Counted from the first letter of the stretch, positions 8,779-18,324 are shown. The stretch is DNA of 64,000 bases from Persicobacter psychrovividus (GCF_036492425.1 NZ_AP025295.1:248001-312000); one strand, 5' to 3'. Translations and numbers: made by a program. Notes: generated from the letters alone by a model not told the origin.

Positions 8779-10359
8779 ATGGATAGAGCAAGGCAACTTC
8801 ATGAGGTTAAACAACAAAAAGACTGGGATATAGTCGTTATTGGAGGTGGTGCCACAGGCTTGGGTTGTGCCCTCGACGCCGCTACCCGAGGCTTCAAAAC
8901 ACTGCTGCTTGAACAAGCTGATTTTGCCAAAGGAACATCGAGCAAAAGCACCAAACTGATTCACGGAGGTGTACGCTACTTGGCAAATGGTGATATTTCG
9001 TTAGTTCATGAAGCACTGCTGGAGCGTGGACTATTGCTGAAGAATGCACCCCATTTGGTAAAAAAACTTTCTTTCATCATTCCGACTTATAATTACTTTT
9101 CAAGTGGTTACTATTTGATGGGCATGAAGTTTTATGACTGGCTTTCAGGAACCATGAGCCTGGGGAGTTCGCAATGGCTTTCCGTAAATGAGGTGTTGTA
9201 TGCACAGCCAACTTTAAACAAAAAGAGGCTGAATGGCGGTATTCAGTATTTTGACGCTCAATTTGATGACGCCCGTCTGGCGACCACATTGGTCCAAAAG
9301 ATTGAACAATATCACGGGGTTTGCCTCAACTACTGCCAGGTGACTGGTTTTATAAAAAATGATCAGGACAAAGTGGCAGGCCTGATGGCTTGTGATCGTG
9401 AAAGTCAAGAGGAGTTTGCCCTAAATGCCAAGGTTGTTATTAACGCCACGGGGGTATTTTCTGAGCGAATTCATGCCTTATCTTCTCCTGCCAAAAAATT
9501 CGAAATACAGAGCAGTCAAGGCGTTCACTTTGTGATTGATCGGGAATTTCTACCCTCAGATCAGGCATTACTCATTCCAAAAACGCAGGATGGTCGCGTG
9601 TTGTTTGCAATTCCGTGGCACGGAAAAGTGTTGGTTGGCACTACTGATACGCCCATTAAATCTCCTTCAATAGATCCCACGGCCTTCGATCATGAGGTTG
9701 ATTTTATCCTCGACACCCTGAACGCATTTATTACCCGAAAAGTTCGTCGGGCGGATATCAGAAGCATATTTGCGGGATTGCGTCCACTGGTATCCACCAA
9801 GGGTAAAAAGGCAGCGACCAAGGATGTTTCCCGCCGTCATTTTATTGATATCAATGAAGCTTCGCTGGTTACAGTTACAGGAGGGAAATGGACGACATAT
9901 CGAAAGATGGCTGAAGATACCCTTGATCGGGTGATTCAACATTTCAATCTACCTGTTCAGCCATGTGTAACGGCACAGCTCCCCCTCTTCAGTGGAACAG
10001 CCAATGATGATATTCCGACGCATCTTCTGCACTATGGTGCTGCGGCGCCCGAATTGGCTGCTTTGGAAAAAGGAAACTATGGGAGGGTCATTTCCGCCTC
10101 ATTGAATTTAAGTGAAGGGCAGGTTTATTGGGCTGTAAAACACGAAAAAGCCCGAAAAATAGAAGATGTCCTTGCCCGTCGTTCAAGAGCACTGTTTCTC
10201 GATGCCCAGGAAGCCCTGCGCATTGCAGGGGAGGTTGGGCTGATCCTTCAGCAATTGCTGGAGAAGGATGCCGCCTGGCTCGATCAAGAAATGTCAGATT
10301 TCTTCGCACTGGCAAAAACCTATCTTCCTAATCGCATTCCTCCAGCACATATTGAGTAA
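8779..10359 (+). CDS. glpD: glycerol-3-phosphate dehydrogenase, FAD-dependent
   Basis: 526 aa from the ATG at 8779; a TTG at 8758 in the same frame is less likely. The N-terminal FAD-binding motif is WDIVVIGGGATGLGCALDAA. It is followed by the GlpA/GlpD signature GTSSKSTKLIHGGVRYL and the DAO fold with VLVGTTDTP and VTGGKWTTYRKMAED. The enzyme oxidises sn-glycerol 3-phosphate to dihydroxyacetone phosphate at the inner membrane and passes electrons to quinone. No glpK or glpF lies beside it here. Its 3' end overlaps the convergent exonuclease gene by 32 bp, so the two stop codons lie inside each other's reading frames. Confidence 0.92.
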   Translation: MDRARQLHEVKQQKDWDIVVIGGGATGLGCALDAATRGFKTLLLEQADFAKGTSSKSTKLIHGGVRYLANGDISLVHEALLERGLLLKNAPHLVKKLSFIIPTYNYFSSGYYLMGMKFYDWLSGTMSLGSSQWLSVNEVLYAQPTLNKKRLNGGIQYFDAQFDDARLATTLVQKIEQYHGVCLNYCQVTGFIKNDQDKVAGLMACDRESQEEFALNAKVVINATGVFSERIHALSSPAKKFEIQSSQGVHFVIDREFLPSDQALLIPKTQDGRVLFAIPWHGKVLVGTTDTPIKSPSIDPTAFDHEVDFILDTLNAFITRKVRRADIRSIFAGLRPLVSTKGKKAATKDVSRRHFIDINEASLVTVTGGKWTTYRKMAEDTLDRVIQHFNLPVQPCVTAQLPLFSGTANDDIPTHLLHYGAAAPELAALEKGNYGRVISASLNLSEGQVYWAVKHEKARKIEDVLARRSRALFLDAQEALRIAGEVGLILQQLLEKDAAWLDQEMSDFFALAKTYLPNRIPPAHIE

Positions 10360-11233
10360 AAGTTTCCTCATCAATTATTTGAATAGGATGACACTGACTT
10401 TGTAACTGTTGGGCTTTTTGGATTTTGGTACTTCGGCTCTGTGGGTTGTTGGAAACAAGGTAATGTGTATAACGGCTTACATTGGCAGGAAAAGCAATTC
10501 CGCCTACTTGTTCCGTCAGTTTTTGTGCTTCCGAACGGCTGAAATTATTCAGACTGCCCGTGAAGGCTACCCGTTTGCCCGTAAGCGGACTTTCCTCTTT
10601 GGCTTTTTTTTCTGTAGGCGATTGATAAAGTAAAGGAATCTGAGGCGCATATCCAATGTATGGTCTTTCGTAAGCATTGGAATGTAAGGTGCCCATACTA
10701 CCATCTAATTGCAAATATAGGTCTTCAGGACTTTGGGTGCTAAAGTGATGCATAAAATGGGTCATCAATAACCCACAGGCGACGGCGTCACTTTCTGCAT
10801 TGTGGTGATTCAATGGGATATCATAACACTGGCAAAGCAGGTTCAATTTATGATGGGGTAATTGAGGGTGCAGTTTTTTTGCCAACTGAAGGGTACAGGC
10901 GTAATTTACCTGTGGATAAGGTAGGCCAAGAGCATCAAAGGAAGAACGAATAACGCTCATATCAAAGCCTGCATTATGGCAAACCATAATTTCTGCGGCG
11001 TAATCCACCATAATTTCTTCCCAAATACTTTTGAAATCCAGGGCATGCTCTACCATTTCAAGATAAATGCCATGAACACCAATGTTTATTGGGGCAAAGT
11101 AATTGGGTTCAGGCTTGATATAATAATGCCCACTCTGAATCAGTTTGCCTTCTTCAAATAATGCTACCCCAACGGAGCAAGCACTATTTCGGCTACTGTT
11201 AGCGGTTTCAAAGTCTATGGCGAGAAATCTCAT
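10328..11233 (-). CDS. DEDDh 3'-5' exonuclease fused to BRCT domain
   Basis: About 301 aa from the ATG at 11233 (MRFLAIDFETANSS); an ATG three codons earlier at 11242 is possible. Residues about 1-165 are a DnaQ/RNase T-type domain with ExoI DFETA, ExoII CHNAGFDMSVIR and ExoIII HHNAESDA, so all DEDDh acidic residues are present. After a linker, residues about 215-300 form a BRCT domain (LTGKRVAFTGSLNNFSR, THYLVSNN) like that of DNA ligase. Related fusions in Bacteroidota are annotated as DNA polymerase III epsilon-like exonucleases. A role in DNA repair or end processing is inferred. The C-terminus overlaps glpD by 32 bp. Confidence 0.88.
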   Translation of the reverse strand: MRFLAIDFETANSSRNSACSVGVALFEEGKLIQSGHYYIKPEPNYFAPINIGVHGIYLEMVEHALDFKSIWEEIMVDYAAEIMVCHNAGFDMSVIRSSFDALGLPYPQVNYACTLQLAKKLHPQLPHHKLNLLCQCYDIPLNHHNAESDAVACGLLMTHFMHHFSTQSPEDLYLQLDGSMGTLHSNAYERPYIGYAPQIPLLYQSPTEKKAKEESPLTGKRVAFTGSLNNFSRSEAQKLTEQVGGIAFPANVSRYTHYLVSNNPQSRSTKIQKAQQLQSQCHPIQIIDEETFTQYVLEECD

Positions 11234-11284
11234 AAGTGTCAATTTTTATGCTGCGCAAGATACGTTATTTGACACTCAAGTGAA

Positions 11285-13177
11285 TTATCTGCGGTTATAA
11301 TCTTGCATTAATAACTGTGAATATGCTTTGACTATTTCTTGGTCTTTGGCAGAATACCCCTTGCTTAAATGCTCAACAGGTTTGTTTTCATTGATGTCAT
11401 AGACGAGGTATTTGTCTGGGGCCTCTGACCAAATGATATTTTCAAAGGAGGAAGAATATGCGTACTCCTTCATGGTTGGGTTAAACATATCTTTACTCCA
11501 CGGGTAACGGTCACTTGGTAGCGACACCTGATGCAACAAGGATTTAGTGATGTCAATCTGAGAAACGAGTCGGTCGTCTTTCACTCCCTGATATTCTTTT
11601 TTCAGTACATCGCCATAAAGAATAATGGGAATTAACCGTGAATCGTAGGAATCCCGTGGCCATTCGCGAGGGGAGACACGGGCATGGTCAGCAACGAAAA
11701 CGAATAAAGTATTCTTATACCAATCCTGTTTTTTTGCGGCCTGAAAAAAGGCTTTGAATTGTGCATCGGTATAATAGGCGGCATCAAGTAGTTGATTCAT
11801 GACCCTGCCCACTTTAAAGGTTTTAATTTTCGGATTATCGAAAGGATCGTGGGTACTGACCGTGAGCATGGCCGAGCAAAATGGCTTCGGTGCCTGATTG
11901 AGATCTTTCAGTAGTTGAGGTAAAACATACTCTTCATGGAAGCCTAATCCACCCTTGTTTTGGTGGTCAGCCCAATGTTCATCATCAATGATGAGGTCCA
12001 ATTTTTTAGAATACATCCACGCTTTAATGTTGATGTAGCTGAGTTCGCCACCGTAGTGAAAGGAGGTCCAATAACCAGCCTGTTGAAATTCTTCTGTAAT
12101 ACTTGGCAGGTTTTGATGTTTGGCAATTTGCCCAATAATGGCTGTCCGTGGTTGAGCGGGGTAGCCACTCAGTACCGCCGAAATGCCCTGCTCCGTCCTT
12201 ACTGCAGAGGATAGGCAATTGGTAAAGGTATATCCTTCGTCTATGAGTTCCTCCATAAATGGTGTCGCTCCAGCATAGCCTCCCAAACTTTCGATCAGGT
12301 CAGAAGTGTAGCCTTCGAGTAGGAAGATCATTACATTGGGTTTTTCAACCTGAATAATTTTTGTGGTCGTATCTTTTTTAGGTTGAAGCAACGGATTGAT
12401 AATCGCCTCGGCTTGCTGGTGGGGCATAAATTCAAATGCTTTCCCATTGCCATTTCGGGCATTATTTTCAATACTTTGGATAAGATTCCAATGACTGTTG
12501 ACCGTTGCGGTGTTGATAAAAGGATGTTTTGAAAAGTACACGACACTTTGTGTAATTGGGGTCATTTGAAAAAGGCCCCCACGGATTCCCCAGGCAATGG
12601 CAATCCCAATGACTAAAAACTGTGGAATGGCAGTGATTTTGTGCTGACGGATCACTGATAAATGCTTCTCTACCACAACAAGGTAAAGCAAATAGCCGAA
12701 GCCAATTTGTAAGGCTGAAAAGAAGATTGTCCGCAGGATGATCCAATTAGAAGTTACATCCATCACCAATTCAGGCTCTTGCACATATCGCATAACGCTG
12801 TAACTGAGCTTGGTTTGCCATACTTCAAATACGTTCAGTTCGGCACTGATCAGGAAGCTCAGAAAGGTGAGAAAGAATAGGGTATAATATCGAATGGAGA
12901 TTTTCAGCCAAGGACCTGACGTTAAGTATTGAGCGGCAAAAGCGATCAGCGCTGGGAGCACCAATAGATAGCAAGCGGTGGAAGTATCGAGCTTCCAGGC
13001 ATATAAAAAGCTAAGAATAATGTCTTGAACAGGAACGGCTGTTAACTGATGCTGATTAAAGAGTAGAAACAGGGCGCGTTGTCCTGCAAATATGAGCATC
13101 CAGAACAGGTAACTCCTGAAAACTAATTGGATTAAATAAGTAGAACGATTGAAATTTGCATGTTGCTTTATTGTCAT
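11285..13177 (-). CDS. LTA synthase-like sulfatase / phosphoglycerol transferase family membrane protein
   Basis: 630 aa. About five N-terminal TM segments are followed, from near residue 285, by an alkaline-phosphatase-superfamily domain. The motifs are NVMIFLLEGYTSDLIESLGG (metal-binding Glu), SAVRTEQGISAVLSGYP (Thr nucleophile position as in LtaS) and FVFVADHARVSP (metal-binding Asp-His). LtaS relatives move phosphoglycerol or phosphoethanolamine from lipids onto glycans. Gram-negative Bacteroidota have no lipoteichoic acid, so the likely target is a periplasmic glycan, lipid or protein. It is encoded alone, 42 bp downstream of the exonuclease start side, with no visible partner. Confidence 0.85.
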   Translation of the reverse strand: MTIKQHANFNRSTYLIQLVFRSYLFWMLIFAGQRALFLLFNQHQLTAVPVQDIILSFLYAWKLDTSTACYLLVLPALIAFAAQYLTSGPWLKISIRYYTLFFLTFLSFLISAELNVFEVWQTKLSYSVMRYVQEPELVMDVTSNWIILRTIFFSALQIGFGYLLYLVVVEKHLSVIRQHKITAIPQFLVIGIAIAWGIRGGLFQMTPITQSVVYFSKHPFINTATVNSHWNLIQSIENNARNGNGKAFEFMPHQQAEAIINPLLQPKKDTTTKIIQVEKPNVMIFLLEGYTSDLIESLGGYAGATPFMEELIDEGYTFTNCLSSAVRTEQGISAVLSGYPAQPRTAIIGQIAKHQNLPSITEEFQQAGYWTSFHYGGELSYINIKAWMYSKKLDLIIDDEHWADHQNKGGLGFHEEYVLPQLLKDLNQAPKPFCSAMLTVSTHDPFDNPKIKTFKVGRVMNQLLDAAYYTDAQFKAFFQAAKKQDWYKNTLFVFVADHARVSPREWPRDSYDSRLIPIILYGDVLKKEYQGVKDDRLVSQIDITKSLLHQVSLPSDRYPWSKDMFNPTMKEYAYSSSFENIIWSEAPDKYLVYDINENKPVEHLSKGYSAKDQEIVKAYSQLLMQDYNRR

Positions 13178-13268
13178 GCTTTTTTCAACGCTATGCTATT
13201 TTAGGGTGATGTCATGTAATGTTCAACCTATCGTTTTATAAATGAACATTCAAATTATCCTATGTAAT

Positions 13269-14594
13269 TTACTGTAAGACCTTCGGGGCGAGGTGTCTTT
13301 TGAGTGTCGCTGTAAAAGTCCCTGGGTCAAAGGGCTTTGTTAAATAGTCATTCATCCCTACAGAAAGCGCGCGTTTTTTTATTTCCACAGTAGCATTTGC
13401 GGTCAGGGCAATGATGGGTAATTCAGGGAAATGGTGACGAATTTGTTCGGTAGCCTGGTAGCCATCCCATTCTGGCATTTCCAAATCCATAAGAATCAAA
13501 TCGGCATTAATGCCTTGCTCGACAATCATCATATAGGCTTTTTTGCCATTCTCTGCATGCACCATATTAATCCCCAATTTCTTGAGAAACCCGTTGGCCA
13601 CTTTTACATTCATGGCATTGTCTTCTGCCAGTAGAATGGTTTTGCCTGTAGGGATTTTGTTTTCCGCATAAGTATTGCTTGATGTATGATCTTGCGATAT
13701 TTTGAATGGAATAATGACATTAAATTGGCTGCCTTTCCCTAATTGGCTTGTGACTTTAATATGTCCGCCCATCATTTGGACAATATTTTTGGTGATGGTC
13801 AGTCCAAGTCCTGTTCCTCCAAATTTTCGGGTGGTGTTTAGATCCGCCTGACTGAAAGACTCAAAAATGGTGTCGATTTTATTTTCAGGAATACCAATTC
13901 CAGTGTCATAAATAGTGATTTGAACAAGGATTTCATTCGCCTTCTTTTCGAGGGATTTCATACGGATGCCAACCTCCCCTTTTTCAGTAAATTTTATGGC
14001 GTTTCCCGCAAGGTTGGTAATGACCTGCGCTATACGTGTGGGATCGGTAAGCACCGTAGGGATGACCTCAGGGTCATCAAGTTTGAATAGGATGTTTTTT
14101 TGGTCAGCCCTGAATTTTAGCGTTTTGGAAAGTTGGCGGCAAATGTACCCGAGGTCAGTATTAATCTCTTCTATTTCAAGTTTTTGAGCTTCGATTTTAC
14201 TGAAATCCAAAATGTCATTGATCAGGTTATGCAGGTGTTTTGCGGAAAATTCTAATGATTCCATCAAATCCAGCTGATCCTCACGGGGTTCATTGTCCAA
14301 TAATAAATGAGACATACCAATTACGGCATTGAGTGGGGTACGGATCTCATGCGACATAACAGAAAGGAACTGTGCCTTTGCCTTTGAGGCTTCTTCGGCG
14401 CGTTCTTTTTCCTCTACAAGTTGCTTGGTGCGTCTGCTGACTTCTTCTTCTAAGACATTGTTTTGGTTGGTCAATCTCAGATTGGCATGGTATAGTTCAA
14501 GGGATTTTTCCTCCAATAATGCTTCAGAATTCTTTCTTGCTTGTCGCTCCCGCTGAATGGCTCTTTTTAAAGCCGCCAATTCCTTTTCCATCAT
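13269..14594 (-). CDS. hybrid histidine kinase paired with H-NOX
   Basis: 441 aa, no membrane segment. Residues 1-70 form a coiled coil. HisKA has MSHEIRTPLN with phospho-acceptor His82. HATPase_c includes N198 in NLAGNAIKF, D230-x-G and G260-x-G-x-GL. A receiver domain spans about 318-437 with DD-type AEDN, phospho-acceptor Asp370 (LILMDLEMPEWDG) and Lys420. The start overlaps the stop of the H-NOX gene by 4 bp (14591-14594), so translation is coupled. In H-NOX/HnoK pairs the NO-bound H-NOX changes autophosphorylation of the kinase. Here the phosphate would first go to the attached receiver. No output regulator or Hpt is next door. Confidence 0.92.
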   Translation of the reverse strand: MMEKELAALKRAIQRERQARKNSEALLEEKSLELYHANLRLTNQNNVLEEEVSRRTKQLVEEKERAEEASKAKAQFLSVMSHEIRTPLNAVIGMSHLLLDNEPREDQLDLMESLEFSAKHLHNLINDILDFSKIEAQKLEIEEINTDLGYICRQLSKTLKFRADQKNILFKLDDPEVIPTVLTDPTRIAQVITNLAGNAIKFTEKGEVGIRMKSLEKKANEILVQITIYDTGIGIPENKIDTIFESFSQADLNTTRKFGGTGLGLTITKNIVQMMGGHIKVTSQLGKGSQFNVIIPFKISQDHTSSNTYAENKIPTGKTILLAEDNAMNVKVANGFLKKLGINMVHAENGKKAYMMIVEQGINADLILMDLEMPEWDGYQATEQIRHHFPELPIIALTANATVEIKKRALSVGMNDYLTKPFDPGTFTATLKRHLAPKVLQ

Positions 14595-15130
14595 AGTTTG
14601 TTAATTATGAACTCTACTTTATTGCCACTTTCCGTAATCATATTTTTAGTGATTTGTACTTCAGATTCAAAATGTTTGAAACAGCCTTTAATCAATCCCT
14701 CAGCGACAGGATACAGGCATCGGACGGAGTGGTAAGTCATTTTTAACTGGTCGGGCTTCTGAAGCTCAGTATCGAAGGAGGGGAGCTCTGCCTCGGGATA
14801 GAGTTTTTTCACCTCTACATGGATATAATCCTCCAGACTCATCAGAAATTTAATGGGGTCTTCCACTCCATTTAAAAAGACGGGGTATAGTTTGGCCAAT
14901 CGACTGAACAGGTGCTCTCCAAAAACTTCCATGAGTGTTATTGCGGGAATGTCGGTTTGCTTTTGGAGGTTCATTACCAGCGAGACCATCTCTTTATAAT
15001 TATAAGTCCCAACGGCAGTATAAATACCTTCGGAGGGTAGTTCACTTTGCTCGATGATCTCATCTACAACACTAAACCCAAATTTGTCCTCAACCAATTC
15101 TAAAAATTCGGTGAAAATGATGCCTTTCAT
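14591..15130 (-). CDS. H-NOX heme nitric oxide sensor
   Basis: 179 aa, the normal length of a stand-alone H-NOX. The proximal heme ligand is His104 in DYIHVEVKKLYP. The heme-propionate motif Y-x-S-x-R is Tyr133-Ser135-Arg137 (MTYHSVRCLYP). The residues five and six beyond Arg137 are Val and Ala, so the distal tyrosine that stabilises O2 in some anaerobe H-NOX proteins is not evident. This points to NO selectivity (inference). It is the first gene of a two-gene operon with the hybrid kinase. The upstream gap to xylB (283 bp) carries the divergent promoters. Confidence 0.93.
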   Translation of the reverse strand: MKGIIFTEFLELVEDKFGFSVVDEIIEQSELPSEGIYTAVGTYNYKEMVSLVMNLQKQTDIPAITLMEVFGEHLFSRLAKLYPVFLNGVEDPIKFLMSLEDYIHVEVKKLYPEAELPSFDTELQKPDQLKMTYHSVRCLYPVAEGLIKGCFKHFESEVQITKNMITESGNKVEFIINKL

Positions 15131-15255
15131 ATAAGTAAGATTTTGGTGATACTGTTAGCAATAATATACCATGATCATTTCATTGAGTTGTTGGAAAATT
15201 TTCTTGCCCGACGTAGGAGATGTAACAAATCCGCAGAAAAAAATAGGCTCGGGAA

Positions 15256-15277
15256 CGGTTGCGAAACCGCTTTTTTT
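15256..15277 (+). promoter_or_regulatory. terminator-like hairpin or dyad in the xylB upstream region
   Basis: cggtt (15256-15260) gcga aaccg (15265-15269) is followed by c and seven T. On the plus strand it looks like a short intrinsic terminator 137 bp ahead of xylB, where no upstream plus-strand gene needs one. The same ccgc can instead pair with gcgg at 15280-15283. It may be a leader attenuator or a regulator operator in the H-NOX/xylB divergent region; I cannot decide which. Confidence 0.35.
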
Positions 15278-15413
15278 CAGCGGGCGGCACAGGGATATTG
15301 ACATAAGCGGATTTTAAGTGTTTCTTTATGAAGAACACAAAATACAGCGTTGAATTTTTTATTGAATTACGAACTATTCAATGATTTGCGCTTCATCATA
15401 AAATTAATCCTAT

Positions 15414-16880
15414 ATGTATTTTTTAGGCTATGACATAGGAACCTCATCAGTAAAGTTGTCGGTCATCTCGGCAACTGATGGGCAGCAAGTCCTCTCTGTA
15501 ACTTACCCTGAGCAGGAGCAATTAATTGACAGCCCTCAGGCGGGATGGGCAGAGCAGTCACCTGAAATGTGGTGGGACTCATTAACTGCTGCGACAAAAA
15601 TTGCAGGAAAAAAAATTGACCTCAAGGCTGTTAATGGGATTGGCATCACTTACCAAATGCATGGTCTGGTGTTGGTCAATAAACAGCAGCAGGTATTACG
15701 CCCTTCTATTATATGGTGCGACAGTCGAGCGGTGGAAATTGGAAATACTGCTTTTGAAAATATCGGTGCTGAAAAATGTCTTAGTCACTGTTTAAATTCC
15801 CCGGGAAATTTTACGGCCTCCAAGCTTAAATGGGTGATGGAAAACGAGCCAGCGGTTTATGAGCAGGTACACAAAATGATGCTTCCTGGTGATTATATCG
15901 CAATGAAACTCAGTGGTGAAATCACTACTACACCTACGGGCTTATCGGAGGGTATTTTGTGGGATTTTAAATCTAATGATGTCGCGGAGATCGTGCTTGA
16001 ACAGTATGGTATTTCTCCATCATTGATTCCCGATATTGTTCCCACTTTTGGCGAGCAGGTGCGTGTAAATTCCACCATGGCAGAAGAGCTCGGCCTTCGG
16101 GAGGGCGTGCCAGTATGTTACCGTTCTGGAGATCAGCCGAATAATGCTTTGTCTCTCAATGTGATGAAACCAGGGGGTATTGCGGCTACGGCAGGGACTT
16201 CGGGCGTGGTTTATGGGGTAAGTGATCAATTGAAATACGATCCAAAATCACGGGTAAATACTTTCGCGCATGTTAATCACAGCGAATCCGCAAGGCGTCT
16301 GGGGGTGTTATTGTGCATCAATGGAACAGGAATTTTAAATAACTGGATGCGTCAGAATGTCGCTAAGGATTTGTCTTATCCTGAAATGAATGAGCTGGCA
16401 TCATCAGTCGCTATCGGTGCGGAAGGTCTGAGTATTTTGCCGTTTGGTAATGGGGCGGAGCGTGTATTGGAAAATGCAAACCCTGGTGCTTCGATTCATG
16501 GATTGGACTTCAACCGTCATGGAAAAGGACAATTGTTGCGTGCTGCGCAGGAAGGGATTGTTTTCTCTTTCTATTACGGCATGGAGGTGATGCAGGAAAT
16601 CGGAATTGATCCGAAGGTGATCCGTGCGGGAAAGGCGAATATGTTCCTGAGTCCGATTTTTAGAGATACGCTTGCAGGCGTTTCGGGAGCTCCGATTGAG
16701 CTATATGCCACTGATGGAAGCCGTGGGGCAGCGATGGGAGCAGCTTATGGACACGGGCATTTTGCTTCTTTTGATGAGGCTTTCGCTTCTACCGAAAAAC
16801 TGGGATTGATTGAGCCCAATACTGCGATGAGTGCCCAATATCAGGAGGCTTATCAGCGTTGGAAGGCTTTATTGAAATAA
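15414..16880 (+). CDS. xylB: xylulokinase
   Basis: 488 aa, FGGY family. The N-terminal phosphate-binding motif is YFLGYDIGTSSVKLSV. The substrate-binding segment VNGIGITYQMHGLVLV, the catalytic Asp region CYRSGDQPNNAL and the C-terminal IRAGKANMFLSPIFRD all match bacterial XylB. It phosphorylates D-xylulose to D-xylulose 5-phosphate, which enters the pentose phosphate pathway. It precedes xylA by 101 bp on the same strand and forms a minimal xylose operon. No XylR, AraR-like regulator or xylose transporter is encoded nearby. Confidence 0.94.
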   Translation: MYFLGYDIGTSSVKLSVISATDGQQVLSVTYPEQEQLIDSPQAGWAEQSPEMWWDSLTAATKIAGKKIDLKAVNGIGITYQMHGLVLVNKQQQVLRPSIIWCDSRAVEIGNTAFENIGAEKCLSHCLNSPGNFTASKLKWVMENEPAVYEQVHKMMLPGDYIAMKLSGEITTTPTGLSEGILWDFKSNDVAEIVLEQYGISPSLIPDIVPTFGEQVRVNSTMAEELGLREGVPVCYRSGDQPNNALSLNVMKPGGIAATAGTSGVVYGVSDQLKYDPKSRVNTFAHVNHSESARRLGVLLCINGTGILNNWMRQNVAKDLSYPEMNELASSVAIGAEGLSILPFGNGAERVLENANPGASIHGLDFNRHGKGQLLRAAQEGIVFSFYYGMEVMQEIGIDPKVIRAGKANMFLSPIFRDTLAGVSGAPIELYATDGSRGAAMGAAYGHGHFASFDEAFASTEKLGLIEPNTAMSAQYQEAYQRWKALLK

Positions 16881-16896
16881 ATGGAGAACAAATAAT

Positions 16897-16927
16897 CGGT
16901 GAAAATCAGTAGGTAAACTACTCACCG
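16897..16927 (+). other. hairpin in the xylB-xylA spacer
   Basis: cggtga (16897-16902) pairs with tcaccg (16922-16927). A second stem gtag (16909-16912) / ctac (16918-16921) lies inside. There is no T-run, so it is not a terminator. It may stabilise or process the xylA part of the transcript. Confidence 0.4.
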
Positions 16928-16981
16928 CAAATCACCTTTTTCATAAAAAAAGAAATAATAAACATTTTTAAAGATATAGTT

Positions 16982-18295
16982 ATGAGTGAATTTTTTAAAG
17001 GCATCGATAAAATCAAATTCGAAGGCGTGGATTCAAAGAATCCAATGGCATTCCGTTATTATGACGAAAACCGTGTAGTAGCAGGAAAAACCATGAAGGA
17101 GCACTTCAAATTTGCTACCGCCTACTGGCATACCTTCTGTGGTGAGGGTGGTGATCCATTTGGTCCTGGAACACGTGAGTTCCCTTGGGCTGCCAAAACG
17201 GATGCAGTGGAGCGCGCAAAAATGCGTATGGATGCCGCTTTTGAATTCATGTCAAAATTGGGAACACCTTATTACTGTTTCCACGATATCGATTTGGTAG
17301 ATGAGGGCAGTTCAATTGCGGAATATGAGCGCCGTTTGAACAGCATCGTTGAGCATGCGCAGGTGAAGCAAAAAGAAACAGGCATGAAGTTGTTGTGGGG
17401 TACGGCCAACGTATTCTCTAATCCACGCTACATGAATGGTGCTTCTACCAACCCTGATTTCAATGTATTGGCGCATGCGGGTACGCAGGTGAAAAATGCC
17501 TTGGATGCAACGATCGCTTTGGGTGGTGAAAACTACGTATTCTGGGGTGGCCGTGAAGGTTATATGTCTTTGTTGAATACCGATATGAAGCGTGAGAAAG
17601 AGCACCTTGCTCAATTCTTGACGATGGCACGTGATTACGCTCGCAAAAATGGCTTCAAAGGAACATTCTTCATTGAGCCTAAGCCAGCTGAGCCAACCAA
17701 GCACCAATATGATTTTGATTCTGAAACAGTAGTAGGTTTCTTGAATAAATATGGTCTTCAGGATGATTTCAAATTGAACATCGAGGTGAACCACGCTACT
17801 TTGGCGGGGCATACTTTCACGCACGAATTGCAAGTAGCTGTTGATAATGGCATGTTGGGATCGATTGACGCCAACCGTGGAGATTACCAAAACGGATGGG
17901 ATACCGATCAATTCCCAACCAACCTGTCGGAAATCACTGAAGCGATGTTGATCATCCTTGAAGGTGGTGGATTGCAAGGCGGTGGTGTGAACTTCGATGC
18001 CAAGATTCGTCGTAATTCATTCACGGCGGAAGATTTGTTCATCGCACACATCTCTTCTATGGATTTGTTCGCCAAAGCGTTGTTGGTGGCAAATGACATC
18101 CTTGAAAACTCTGATTACAAGAAATTGAGAAAAGAACGTTATGCATCATTTGATGCAGGTATCGGTGCAGACTTCGAAGCAGGAAAATTGACTTTGGAAG
18201 ATTTGCGTACGCATGCTGTTGGCGTAGGTGAGCCTGCACGTACTTCTGGCCGTCAGGAGTTCATTGAAGCAATGGTTAACCGCCACTTGTTCTAA
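16982..18295 (+). CDS. xylA: xylose isomerase
   Basis: 437 aa, class II length. Signatures are [13 protein letters not shown] (catalytic His-Asp), [36 protein letters not shown] (metal-binding Glu), [18 protein letters not shown] and [19 protein letters not shown] (metal-binding Asp). It interconverts D-xylose and D-xylulose in the cytoplasm with divalent metal. It lies second in the xylB-xylA order and ends with a terminator. Codon use looks smoother than in its neighbours, which suggests high expression (by eye only). Confidence 0.97.
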   Translation: MSEFFKGIDKIKFEGVDSKNPMAFRYYDENRVVAGKTMKEHFKFATAYWHTFCGEGGDPFGPGTREFPWAAKTDAVERAKMRMDAAFEFMSKLGTPYYCFHDIDLVDEGSSIAEYERRLNSIVEHAQVKQKETGMKLLWGTANVFSNPRYMNGASTNPDFNVLAHAGTQVKNALDATIALGGENYVFWGGREGYMSLLNTDMKREKEHLAQFLTMARDYARKNGFKGTFFIEPKPAEPTKHQYDFDSETVVGFLNKYGLQDDFKLNIEVNHATLAGHTFTHELQVAVDNGMLGSIDANRGDYQNGWDTDQFPTNLSEITEAMLIILEGGGLQGGGVNFDAKIRRNSFTAEDLFIAHISSMDLFAKALLVANDILENSDYKKLRKERYASFDAGIGADFEAGKLTLEDLRTHAVGVGEPARTSGRQEFIEAMVNRHLF

Positions 18296-18324
18296 GCTTT
18301 AAGATAATTTGTTTTTACTTTTGC

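Noticed and set aside
17312-17977. 221-codon minus-strand frame
   Set aside because: Antisense to xylose isomerase; a codon-bias artefact of a highly conserved gene.
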